Assembly (NCBI GenBank): GCA_945915475.1
Contig: CAMEFI010000012.1
Coordinates: 1 to 64,000, forward strand
Source of the DNA: an uncultured Clostridium sp.
GTDB lineage: Bacteria; Bacillota; Clostridia; Lachnospirales; Lachnospiraceae
Reading direction: 5' to 3'
DNA length: 64,000 nt
A program made the position numbers and the translations under genes. Shown one piece after another: positions 1 through 7,282 of the stretch. The stretch's first letter is position 1. Every line of letters starts with the position of its first letter. The notes below the pieces were generated by a model. That model made no database searches, was not told the DNA's origin, and saw only the letters and a program-made list of their open reading frames with translations.

Positions 1-61
1 TTAGGATACTTGTCAAATCTGCACAACTCAATATGCATTTTCAAGAGTTTCGCAAACGCCT
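1..61 (-). mobile_element. Partial copy of the window's 205-260 bp inverted-repeat element (cut by window edge)
   Basis: Read on the minus strand, this is the left end of the repeat found at 23440 and 38361. The inverted-repeat end AGGCGTTTGCGAAAC is followed by the same GAGTTGTGCAGATTTGACAAG stretch that forms the basal stem in the other copies. The element end is at position 61. The rest lies outside the window, so a target duplication cannot be checked. Confidence 0.75.
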
Positions 62-117
62 AAAAACACTATATCTATCATACTTGTTAGAGGATTAGAA
101 TGCAAGAACATATTCGA

Positions 118-891
118 TTATTTTTCGCCGTTTTGATATTTTTCCCGATACTCCTGTACAAACCCCTTAAACACTTCCCAGCGGTCTTCATGTTCTACAA
201 AATATTTCGGGCAATTCTTTCCCGTCACATCATAATGCCTGATCAAATGATCCATATCTAAATGATAATAATTCATAAGCTGTGCCACTAAATATACACA
301 GTTGTTATAGGTAGCATCATTAAAATTCCCCGTATCATCCGGATGACACATTTCAATGGAAATACAGATATCGTTCAGGTTGTTAGAGCAATATGCCATT
401 TCGTTGCAAGGAACACACTGAATAATCTCTCCTTCTAATCCGATAACAAACTGGGCACTGGCATAGGTCTCCCGGGTATCTTTCAGATTCTCAAAATAAT
501 TTCGGTTCTGCTCTGCCGTGGAACCGGGATTTGCTGTATAATGAATCACTATGTACTGCGGATTCGTCGTGAGGGCAAGACCTGGTCTGGAATAGGGATT
601 CACTGTGAGAAACTCTTCCGTAATCGGCAAATCCGGAAATTTCTCTGCCACACCGGAAAGTGGAGGAACCTGAATCATTTCCTCCGTTGTGGTCTCCGTT
701 GTCGTTTCATGCATCTGACGGTAATAATACCGAAATGCATATATAATGGCAGACAGCACAAAAAAAGCAGAAATCATCACGATGCCTGTTGCAAATAATC
801 GCCTTTTCCGCTCATTTAAACGAGTTTTATTTTGGGGTCGGTTATTCCTTCTTGTATTCTTGTTATAAAACTGATTGTATTTTGGGTTCAT
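118..891 (-). CDS. Membrane-anchored N-acetylmuramoyl-L-alanine amidase (Amidase_2/PGRP type)
   Basis: This 257-residue protein should cut the amide bond between muramic acid and the stem peptide of peptidoglycan, outside the membrane. The N-terminus is very basic (residues 1-31), then a single hydrophobic segment at about 33-53, a Thr/Glu-rich linker, and the catalytic domain from about residue 95. Candidate zinc ligands of the amidase_2 fold are visible as His117 (VIHYTA), His219 (IRHYDV) and Cys227 (GKNCPK), with Glu180 in an SIEMCHP segment. Its start overlaps the stop of the upstream GIY-YIG gene as ATGA, so the two are probably translationally coupled. Whether it acts in growth, division or sporulation is not visible. 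Confidence 0.85.
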   Translation of the reverse strand: MNPKYNQFYNKNTRRNNRPQNKTRLNERKRRLFATGIVMISAFFVLSAIIYAFRYYYRQMHETTTETTTEEMIQVPPLSGVAEKFPDLPITEEFLTVNPYSRPGLALTTNPQYIVIHYTANPGSTAEQNRNYFENLKDTRETYASAQFVIGLEGEIIQCVPCNEMAYCSNNLNDICISIEMCHPDDTGNFNDATYNNCVYLVAQLMNYYHLDMDHLIRHYDVTGKNCPKYFVEHEDRWEVFKGFVQEYREKYQNGEK

Positions 892-1199
892 TCATTACAC
901 TTCTTTATCTTATCGTTAATCTGTTGGATGATAAAACTTCTGTCTGACTCCACCTGGTTGATCAACAACTGCTTCTCTTTATGTGTCAGTTGCTTAATCG
1001 CCCACTCCCGCTGCATCGCCTGCTGCTTTGTTGCAAAGGTTTCATAATAAACAAGCTGTACGGGTAATCTGGTCCTGGTATATTTCGCTCCTTTGCCGGC
1101 ACTATGGCATTGGATGCGTTCCTCTAAATGATTCGTCCAACCGGTATACAGGCTTCCATCTCCACATTCCACGATATACGTGTATGCTGCATCTTCCAT
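888..1199 (-). CDS. GIY-YIG domain protein (UPF0213-like)
   Basis: This small protein of 103 residues has the single-domain GIY-YIG nuclease fold. The signature is seen as TYIV followed eleven residues later by YTGWTN, then Arg-rich and KGAKYTRTR segments typical of the stand-alone UPF0213 (YhbQ/YazA) group. The open frame runs further upstream to 1355. The ATG at 1199 is preferred because AGGAG lies about 11 bases before it and the extra 52 residues have no family counterpart. Its stop overlaps the start of the amidase gene (ATGA). Nuclease activity has been reported for members of the wider group, but the substrate here is unknown. Confidence 0.8.
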   Translation of the reverse strand: MEDAAYTYIVECGDGSLYTGWTNHLEERIQCHSAGKGAKYTRTRLPVQLVYYETFATKQQAMQREWAIKQLTHKEKQLLINQVESDRSFIIQQINDKIKKCNE

Positions 1200-1429
1200 C
1201 GTATCCTTTTCTCCTATTATAAAGTCCCGGATTCGGTATACCTCTGCCGGAAAGCAGACATATACCACTAGTTGTATTTTCTCACAAATATGGTGAAATG
1301 ACAATGGTTCCATAAAAAAATCCAGGACGAATTTTCCCAACAGTTCACAATCCATTCTATATTCTTAGTGTATGCATACCTGCCGAATTGTGTTACGGAT
1401 AGCAAAAATTCTTGCTCCAATTGTCGGTT

Positions 1430-1624
1430 TTATTCGCAATCAAAATTTCTTACTGTACCGGTTGCCCATGGACTTCCCACATCACAACGTCCATGGTGAT
1501 GCACTTCTTCCACGGAACCTGCTGTCTGTTCTTCAGAAACCATCACTTTAATACGTCCCACACCTGCCTCTGCTTTTTCATCTAGAATTTTGATGATATT
1601 GTCAATATCCTGCTGATTTGTCAT
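1430..1624 (-). CDS. Small conserved-looking protein with HHHGRC motif, function unknown
   Basis: This 64-residue protein has an acidic, helical-looking N-terminal half and a C-terminal half carrying VHHHGRCDVGSPWA, a His/Cys cluster that could bind metal. The ATG at 1624 has AGGAG eight bases upstream; the longer reading starts with a GTG at 1633 and has no better ribosome site. No family can be named with confidence. It sits between the dihydrouridine synthase gene and the GIY-YIG gene, on the same strand as both. Confidence 0.6.
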   Translation of the reverse strand: MTNQQDIDNIIKILDEKAEAGVGRIKVMVSEEQTAGSVEEVHHHGRCDVGSPWATGTVRNFDCE

Positions 1625-1668
1625 TATTTCCACTCCTCATATTCTAATTATATCCCTTGATAGCCCAC

Positions 1669-2643
1669 CTATTTCTGTGTCTTATTATCTTCACTGAAGA
1701 CTCTTCTCGCCGCTTCCTGATATTCCTCCGGTCTGTTGGCTTTTCTTACTTTCTTTAACGCTTTCTCAGCTTCCGGAAACATTTTCCCTAAATAAAACCA
1801 CACTTCCTTCATTTTAAATAATGCATCCTTCTCACTGTTCAAAGCCTCCCGATAACCGGCATACAACCGGTCATGATATTCCTTTAATTCCTCTGCAGTG
1901 ATTGGCTGCCCGGTCTGAATTTCCCGTAGCAATCCCGGATTTGCCACCACACCTCTTCCAAGCATAATCCGTTCCAGATTCGGAAATCTCTGGTGGATGG
2001 TTTCATAATCTTCCTTTGTAAAAATATCCCCATTATAACAGACCGGATGGACACTCTGTTCCAACGCGTATGCAAATACTTCCAGATTCGGATGATTCCT
2101 ATAATAATCCTTCTGCAGCCGCGGATGAATGATAATCTCAGAAAACGGGTACCGGTTATACACCTTCAAAATATCTTCGAACTCTTCTGGAAACTCCATT
2201 CCAATCCGTGTTTTAACAGAAACGGAAAACTTCTGTTCCTCCGGGAGTCCGGACAGTTCTTCGAAAATGGTTTCAAAGAACCGGTCCAATATCACAGGCT
2301 CATCCAAAAATCCACTTCCCTTTTTCTTGGACACAACGGTAGCTGCAGGGCATCCTAAATTCAGATTCACCTCATGATATCCTAATTCTGCCAACATATT
2401 ACATGTGTCCAGAAACTGCTGTGCATCATTGGAAAGAATCTGGGGCACAACATACATTCCCCGGTTGTGTTCCGGTGCTACTTCCTTTCGTTCTCTTGTC
2501 TTCAGTATCTTTTTCCTGGTTGGTGCAATAAACGGAGTAAAATACTTGTCCATATCCCCAAACATGGCATGATATACATTCCGGTACACATACCCGGTCA
2601 CTTCCTCCATGGGCGCTAAATAAAATTGCATAATCCTCTCCAT
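1669..2643 (-). CDS. tRNA-dihydrouridine synthase family flavoenzyme
   Basis: The Dus family reduces uridine to dihydrouridine in tRNA using FMN and NADPH. The opening QFYLAPMEEVTG is the usual Dus beta-strand start, the catalytic cysteine is Cys98 in NLGCPA, and the VKTRIG strand at about 143-148 and a later LGRGVV segment bind flavin phosphate. Length 324 is normal. The start codon overlaps the stop of the upstream WYL gene by one base (TAATG), so the two form an operon. Methionine 5 is a possible alternative start. The family has several branches and the modified position cannot be assigned from sequence alone. Confidence 0.88.
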   Translation of the reverse strand: MERIMQFYLAPMEEVTGYVYRNVYHAMFGDMDKYFTPFIAPTRKKILKTRERKEVAPEHNRGMYVVPQILSNDAQQFLDTCNMLAELGYHEVNLNLGCPAATVVSKKKGSGFLDEPVILDRFFETIFEELSGLPEEQKFSVSVKTRIGMEFPEEFEDILKVYNRYPFSEIIIHPRLQKDYYRNHPNLEVFAYALEQSVHPVCYNGDIFTKEDYETIHQRFPNLERIMLGRGVVANPGLLREIQTGQPITAEELKEYHDRLYAGYREALNSEKDALFKMKEVWFYLGKMFPEAEKALKKVRKANRPEEYQEAARRVFSEDNKTQK

Positions 2644-3623
2644 TACTTAATATAGCTTTCTATCAACATATCCATCTGCTCCACAACACTCTGTGGTCCA
2701 ATAATCTTTACTCCACCGATTCCGATAATCCAGCCGAGAAAATTACCGCTAACCGCTACGTCCACCCGAACCTGAAAGTGTTCATCATCAACCTTTTGCA
2801 TATGAATGTCTCTGCCAAACCGGTCAATAATTACATTTGCCATGTTGTTCTCACAAAGAAGTGTTACGATTTCATCTTTACCAGCATACATACCAAATCG
2901 ATTTTTCGTATATACCGATTTATCTTTTTTCTTGAAAATATCTCTTCCCCTTCGACATTTTCCATCTTTCACCGACACATCCTGCATCTTATCAACACGA
3001 TAAGTTTTCAAATCTTCAAATTCTTCATCATAGGCTTCCAGATAATAATTGCCATCATCGTATATGAGTGCCCATGGACTTACCTCATACATTTTTCCAT
3101 TGTGTTTCAATTTGGGTTTGCCACTCATATCCCATTCAAAATAATGAAATGCAATCTGGTAATTTTGATTCATCGCTTCATGTATCTGATCCACCGTGTA
3201 AAGAATGCTTTCATTCATACTCTTTACTCTGTCTGCAACATATACCTGACGCTTTAATAGCTTTGCATCATAAGTACTAACCAGTGCCGTAAGTTTTTCA
3301 ATCAGCTTCTTACTCTTTTTCTCTGTGATAAACTTTGAATTTTGTACCACATCGATTAGAAACTTTAGCTCTGCAACTTCAAAATCCCGATTACCAGCAT
3401 GGTAATATGTTTTATTACCTTCCGTTGTCTTTATGATTTCAATTCCAAAATCATCAAGTGCCTTAAAATCTTCATAGATTGTTTTTCTATGTGCATCAAT
3501 ATCATATGCAGAAAGCTTATCTATAATCTGTGGCATGGTTAATCCATGCGTATCATCTGTCTCTGCCTGCATGATGCGAGCAAGGTACAAAAGTTTTAAT
3601 TTCTGATTGTTTCCTCTTGCCAC
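2643..3623 (-). CDS. WYL-domain transcriptional regulator with N-terminal winged HTH
   Basis: This is a 326-residue protein. Residues 1 to about 75 form an HTH_11-like DNA-binding region (LPQII/TIYEDFKAL-type helices). The middle and C-terminal parts form a WYL domain, with YEVSPWALIYDDGNYYLEAYD and LKTYRVDKM as its core strands. WYL domains sense ligands, often nucleic-acid-related, and are frequent regulators of phage defence and DNA-damage genes. The start is a GTG at 3623 with AGGAGG seven bases upstream. It is transcribed just ahead of dus and lies about 1 kb from the end of the phosphorothioation operon, but nothing seen ties it to that operon directly. Confidence 0.85.
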   Translation of the reverse strand: MARGNNQKLKLLYLARIMQAETDDTHGLTMPQIIDKLSAYDIDAHRKTIYEDFKALDDFGIEIIKTTEGNKTYYHAGNRDFEVAELKFLIDVVQNSKFITEKKSKKLIEKLTALVSTYDAKLLKRQVYVADRVKSMNESILYTVDQIHEAMNQNYQIAFHYFEWDMSGKPKLKHNGKMYEVSPWALIYDDGNYYLEAYDEEFEDLKTYRVDKMQDVSVKDGKCRRGRDIFKKKDKSVYTKNRFGMYAGKDEIVTLLCENNMANVIIDRFGRDIHMQKVDDEHFQVRVDVAVSGNFLGWIIGIGGVKIIGPQSVVEQMDMLIESYIK

Positions 3624-3726
3624 AACTGTCCCTCCTGCAAACTTGTTGAAAAATGTAATAAACCATTACAATTGTATCACAATTCTCTATTACAAGAAAG
3701 TGACAGTTTCAAAAATTGATACCCGG

Positions 3727-4116
3727 TTATTCTTCTGAAACCAGTTCACTCTCCGCACAACCACCATCACCGATTGATGCCTTTTCATCATGCTTTTGCG
3801 CTTTTTCATTCTGGTCTTTTAATCCCTCCACCACGCGGCAAATTACTTTCGAGGACGTAATGAACATAACTTCCACCACAAATTTCTTCTTCACTTTTTC
3901 ATAAATTCTGCCGGCGCTCAATGTACCTGTCGCCGCAGTATAAGGACTATTCGCAATGTATCCCACGGTTCCAATCTCTTTCATGACAACCTTAATTGCC
4001 TCATCATCATATGGATTATTCTTCTCCTTGATGCATTTGAGCTTCTTTCCCACCGAAAAAGGTCTCAACCCATAATAATGATTCATTCCTGTAATTGTAA
4101 CGTACTTTTCTTTCAT
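3727..4116 (-). CDS. HIRAN-domain protein
   Basis: The first 80 or so residues match the HIRAN pattern: an ITGMNHYYG strand, GKKLKCIKEKNNPYDDEAIKV and GTVGYIANS. HIRAN domains bind DNA ends or stalled-fork structures and occur alone or fused to helicases. The C-terminal 45 residues are charged and low in complexity. The ATG at 4116 has AAGGTG six bases upstream; the upstream GTG at 4125 would put the ribosome site too close. The gene is followed upstream by a copy of the repeat element. A DNA-repair or defence role is inference. Confidence 0.75.
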   Translation of the reverse strand: MKEKYVTITGMNHYYGLRPFSVGKKLKCIKEKNNPYDDEAIKVVMKEIGTVGYIANSPYTAATGTLSAGRIYEKVKKKFVVEVMFITSSKVICRVVEGLKDQNEKAQKHDEKASIGDGGCAESELVSEE

Positions 4117-4132
4117 AACACTCACCTTTCCT

Positions 4133-4145
4133 TCTTCTAAAAATA
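4133..4145. repeat. Left direct repeat (target duplication) of element copy at 4146
   Basis: This stretch ends in TTCTAAAAAAT and the right flank at 4403-4415 carries TTCTAAAAAAAT, the same with one extra A in the run. It is best read as a 12-13 bp target-site duplication. Confidence 0.6.
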
Positions 4146-4402
4146 GGTAATTGCGAAACTCTCATTTTTTGAATATGAGTTGTGCAGATTTAACATATTT
4201 ATAAGCAGGTACTTTGAACCCGCCGGTACTTCCTTGAGCACTTAGTGAATGCAACGCATGAACCCTAGTGCGAAAGAGAGCAGCGCTGTGAGGTTCTTTC
4301 GAACCTAGTACCGTTGCGGGTGAGAGTAGCGAAAGCGTGCCTGCGATAAATTGTTAAATCTGTACAACGAATTCAATAAAGTATATTGTTTCGCAATTGC
4401 CT
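4146..4402 (+). mobile_element. Inverted-repeat element with internal RNA-like hairpin, 257 bp, divergent long form
   Basis: Ends are AGGTAATTGCGAAAC and, inverted, AGGCAATTGCGAAAC. Inside, GTTGTGCAGATTTAACA pairs with TGTTAAATCTGTACAA to form the basal stem. The conserved core follows: GCAGGTACTTTGA, GCCGGTACTT, then AGTACCG, TGAGAGTAGCGAAAGCG and TGCCTG. Relative to the copies at 23440 and 38361, the tip between GGTACT and AGTACC is enlarged by about 45 bases that contain their own small hairpins (ATGC-AAC-GCAT; AGGTTC-TTTC-GAACCT). No protein is encoded. Confidence 0.8.
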
Positions 4403-4415
4403 ATTCTAAAAAAAT
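4403..4415. repeat. Right direct repeat (target duplication) of element copy at 4146
   Basis: ATTCTAAAAAAAT matches the left flank TTCTAAAAAAT apart from one A. It overlaps the U-tract of the terminator of the phosphorothioation operon. Confidence 0.6.
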
Positions 4416-4450
4416 AAGAACCAGAAAGAGATTATCTCTTATCTGATTCT
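4408..4450 (-). terminator. Rho-independent terminator of the phosphorothioation operon
   Basis: On the minus strand, AGAATCAGATAAGAGA folds back on TCTCTTTCTGGTTCT with a short loop and a few mismatches, followed by a run of seven T. It lies about 120 bases after the stop of the last operon gene. The stretch between (4451-4573) holds nothing else recognisable. Confidence 0.65.
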
Positions 4451-4573
4451 CATTATAAAAATTTTGGTGTCCAATAAACATGCCTTGCATATCGAATTTG
4501 TGTTCTTCCAATTGTGAACACGCGCGTTTACAATCTGCCATTACATTCCAAAATCAACAAAATATTTTCTCTA

Positions 4574-5092
4574 TTATTCCTTGACACTCATCAATTCTTC
4601 ATTATTTAGTAACGCGACAATGTTAGCCACCCTTGGTTCCGTATAGACATCCTCATAACTAGTAGGTCTGACAACCAATTCTTCATGAAGGAACTCTATT
4701 CCTGCTCTTGCATAGGAATTGAATATTTCCATATGTTCCTGCATCTTTTCCTGCGTTTCTGGTTTTCTAAAGGCCCGGTCAATTCTCTCCTGTTCTGAAA
4801 GTCCTTCTGATTCATCTAATAATAGCACCATCTTCATAATGGTATTCAACTGCTGTTCAAATCCTGCAATCTGCTCTAATTGAATATTTCTACGTTCTGA
4901 AGAATTATCTAGATCTGCGCGTTCTCCTAGCTTCAACCCTACAACTGCTGCTACCGCATACAGATCAATCAATCTTTTAAAAAAGGAGTTTGCTATCTTG
5001 TTCTTTTCCCACAGCTCATCTACCATTTCCCTGTGTTTTCCATAAATACAGATTGTATCATTAAAATATTTTAACTGTAATTCCCTACCCAT
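4574..5092 (-). CDS. Accessory protein of the phosphorothioation restriction module, family not recognised
   Basis: This 172-residue, mostly helical, acidic soluble protein is the last gene of the operon, three bases after the DndD-like gene and with GGAGG eight bases before its ATG. The segment FFKRLIDLYAVAAVVGLKLGE is the most distinctive part and faintly recalls DndE-type proteins, but it is longer than usual DndE and I would not name it so. By position it would be one member of the three-gene cassette known as sspFGH, which partners sspBCD in many bacteria. That assignment rests on context. Confidence 0.6.
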   Translation of the reverse strand: MGRELQLKYFNDTICIYGKHREMVDELWEKNKIANSFFKRLIDLYAVAAVVGLKLGERADLDNSSERRNIQLEQIAGFEQQLNTIMKMVLLLDESEGLSEQERIDRAFRKPETQEKMQEHMEIFNSYARAGIEFLHEELVVRPTSYEDVYTEPRVANIVALLNNEELMSVKE

Positions 5093-5094
5093 GC

Positions 5095-7119
5095 CTATGC
5101 CTCCTTACAACGTTCTATACTTGAACTATTTGCATCCTGCTCTTTCGTAACCCGGTATGTATACGTTGCGTCTGTATATTGTGATAAATTCGTTGCCTCC
5201 CAATCCTTATCCAGCATAAAAATGATAACCTGTTCAGACACAGTCGGCAATACTTTTGCAATCAGGCCTATATTATCATCACTTAGCTTTGAAAACGGAC
5301 CGTCAAGTACTAATGGAAGATTTAACACATAATTATCTTCAACCTCTCTGGCCTCTTCTTTTTTCTGCTTTGCAAGTTCTAAAATACTGACAATAAACAC
5401 AAAATTTCTTGCAATCTGTTCCCCTTCTGATAAGACCTTTTCTTCGTATCTTGATGTCTGTCCATCCTGACCAATTCTCTTATAATATAGGTGCAATTTG
5501 TAATCTTCCTCTAATGCAGCTTCTTTCTCCTGCTCGTTAAACATTAGAGAAAAGTTACGTTTCATCAATTCATTCAATTCACCCAGTAAAGGACTCTGCC
5601 TTTTCTGATATTCTGCTTCCGCCCGGTCATATAATGCTTCTGCATAAGCAACCATTCTTTGTCTTTTTAGGTTCTGTTCGGTATGCACCCGGGATTCATC
5701 TAGTTTCTGCTCAAGTTTTTTGATTTCTTCCTTATATCCCTCAATATTTATATTACCGATCCGTATCTTTTCCCTTTCCTGTCTTTCAGCCACACGATTA
5801 GATTCCATTTTCCGCCGTTCCTGTTCAAAATTAATGGTACGGTCAATTTTTTTATTGATTCGGTCTATTTCCTCCTGAGAGTCATCCCTTGTCTGTTTCT
5901 CCCCTTCATATAAGTCCGCCTTTTCCAGGATCTCATCATACAATTTCTTACCCTCACCTCGCCATGTCTCCAGCATTCCCTGAAAACTATTTACAAAAGT
6001 AGCAATGGATTCCGGGTAAATCACCTTCTTTAATTCCTCAAGCTTCTTATATTCAGGAGAATCCGGTTCAATAGGATGTCCACACAAACATTGTCCCATT
6101 TCTAACAGATAATCGATCGTAGCCCCTGTAAGATCGGGTATCTGTGATCCTTCTATGGGACTATTTTTCAACATGGTTACAACCTGCTCTAATAAAGATG
6201 CCGAAAAATATTTATATGAGTCACTAAACCCATTGACAATGTCTTTATAATAATTCTCCATCAACCGATTGCTTCTTTCCATATTGTGTTCTTCTCTCTT
6301 CAGATCCTGTAGCATATCTTCTGTTTTTTTATTATTGCGAAGAATCTCTTCTGACTCGGCAACTTTTTTTGCACGATTTTCCGCCAGTTCTTTACTTTCG
6401 CGAATCTTTTCTTCTTCTCTCACGATTTTTGCTTCATAATCATTAATTTTTCTATTCAGTTCCATTTCTGATTCGCTCTCCGCAACAAATGAATTACGTA
6501 TCAGGCGAATAACACTTTTCCCTCTTCTATCCTTCAAGTGATATTTCATGTAAGAAAGTGGGCTGATTCCCATAATGGTATTAATTGCATCCTTAATATC
6601 TTTTGTCTTGTCTGCTTCATTATTCCAACGCTCTCCATCAAACAGGAAGTAACTAGACAGTTCCCGTGGAAACATTAACTGTACTCGGTCCTGTACTTCT
6701 TCCCCCTCCCGATAGTCACTCCATGCACCATCTTCCCGCGTTCTGTATAATAATTTTTCACTAATCTGTTTACTCGTATATCCAAAACCTTTCCGGATAA
6801 ACTCTGCTTTTCGGACAAACTCATGAACAACCTGTCCATCTTCAATCTGTATCTCTACACTTACGAGCTTCCGATCATTAGGTCCCATCTGTGCTAGAAT
6901 TTCATTATTCAACAGGTTTGTATCTTTGCCCTTTGTATATTGTGTGTCAATCACATTCCCATATAATCCCCATCGAAACGCCTGTGCGATTGTGGTTTTT
7001 CCGAAAGTATTATTGCCTAATACAACTGTGACATTCTTCTCCGGATCCGTAGAAAATAAAAGCTTATTCTCCCCTTTGTATCTCATAAAATTTGTCATTT
7101 TTATCTGTCGAAATTTCAT
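5095..7119 (-). CDS. DndD-like SMC-type ATPase (phosphorothioation-associated)
   Basis: This is a 674-residue ABC/SMC-like ATPase. The Walker A GNNTFGKTT sits at 35-43. A DndD-typical SYFLFDGER motif follows at about residue 165, then a long coiled coil interrupted by a zinc-hook-like CLCGHP around residue 340. The C-terminal half carries the signature VLSEGEQIARNF and Walker B LPLVLDGPFSKL. DndD-family ATPases work with sulfur modification of DNA or with the linked restriction step. Here it sits in the downstream, restriction-like half of the operon rather than beside the sulfur-insertion genes, so a role in sensing or cutting unmodified DNA is likelier than sulfur insertion itself. The gene follows the 52-residue ORF by four bases. 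Confidence 0.85.
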   Translation of the reverse strand: MKFRQIKMTNFMRYKGENKLLFSTDPEKNVTVVLGNNTFGKTTIAQAFRWGLYGNVIDTQYTKGKDTNLLNNEILAQMGPNDRKLVSVEIQIEDGQVVHEFVRKAEFIRKGFGYTSKQISEKLLYRTREDGAWSDYREGEEVQDRVQLMFPRELSSYFLFDGERWNNEADKTKDIKDAINTIMGISPLSYMKYHLKDRRGKSVIRLIRNSFVAESESEMELNRKINDYEAKIVREEEKIRESKELAENRAKKVAESEEILRNNKKTEDMLQDLKREEHNMERSNRLMENYYKDIVNGFSDSYKYFSASLLEQVVTMLKNSPIEGSQIPDLTGATIDYLLEMGQCLCGHPIEPDSPEYKKLEELKKVIYPESIATFVNSFQGMLETWRGEGKKLYDEILEKADLYEGEKQTRDDSQEEIDRINKKIDRTINFEQERRKMESNRVAERQEREKIRIGNINIEGYKEEIKKLEQKLDESRVHTEQNLKRQRMVAYAEALYDRAEAEYQKRQSPLLGELNELMKRNFSLMFNEQEKEAALEEDYKLHLYYKRIGQDGQTSRYEEKVLSEGEQIARNFVFIVSILELAKQKKEEAREVEDNYVLNLPLVLDGPFSKLSDDNIGLIAKVLPTVSEQVIIFMLDKDWEATNLSQYTDATYTYRVTKEQDANSSSIERCKEA

Positions 7120-7123
7120 GTAC

Positions 7124-7282
7124 TTATTCCCCCTTCATCTCAAGTTGAATAATCTTAACAATTTGTTTTACCATCTTGTTATCATCCAGTCTTCCGGTTC
7201 TCAAATTTTTCGATTCTTCCATAAATATACGCAGATACATCTTTTCCAACACTTCTTCATTCAAATCATTCTCATTATTCAT
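7124..7282 (-). CDS. Small protein (52 aa) within the phosphorothioation operon
   Basis: This short reading frame lies between the helicase and DndD-like genes and was found by reading the gap. Its ATG at 7282 overlaps the helicase stop by eight bases, with GGAGGA seven bases upstream, and it ends four bases before the DndD-like start. The product is predicted helical and charged, beginning MNNENDLNEEVLEKMYLRIF. Its size and setting fit the group annotated as DNA-modification-system-associated small proteins. I am recalling that family and could not compare sequences. Confidence 0.7.
   Translation of the reverse strand: MNNENDLNEEVLEKMYLRIFMEESKNLRTGRLDDNKMVKQIVKIIQLEMKGE

Noticed and set aside
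87-99. TTAGAGGATTAG beside the element at 1-61 and again beside the element at 23440
   Set aside because: The distances from the element ends differ (about 26 and 10 bases) and the other copies lack it, so it is not a consistent part of the element.
4146-4402. Identification of the element as HEARO/omega-RNA, group I or group II intron
   Set aside because: There is no nearby IscB/TnpB, reverse transcriptase or intron signature, and clear target duplications with inverted ends do not fit those classes. The RNA family is left unnamed.
4574-5092. Naming this gene dndE
   Set aside because: The protein is longer than usual DndE and the resemblance is limited to one helical segment; context fits an SspFGH-type accessory protein equally well.
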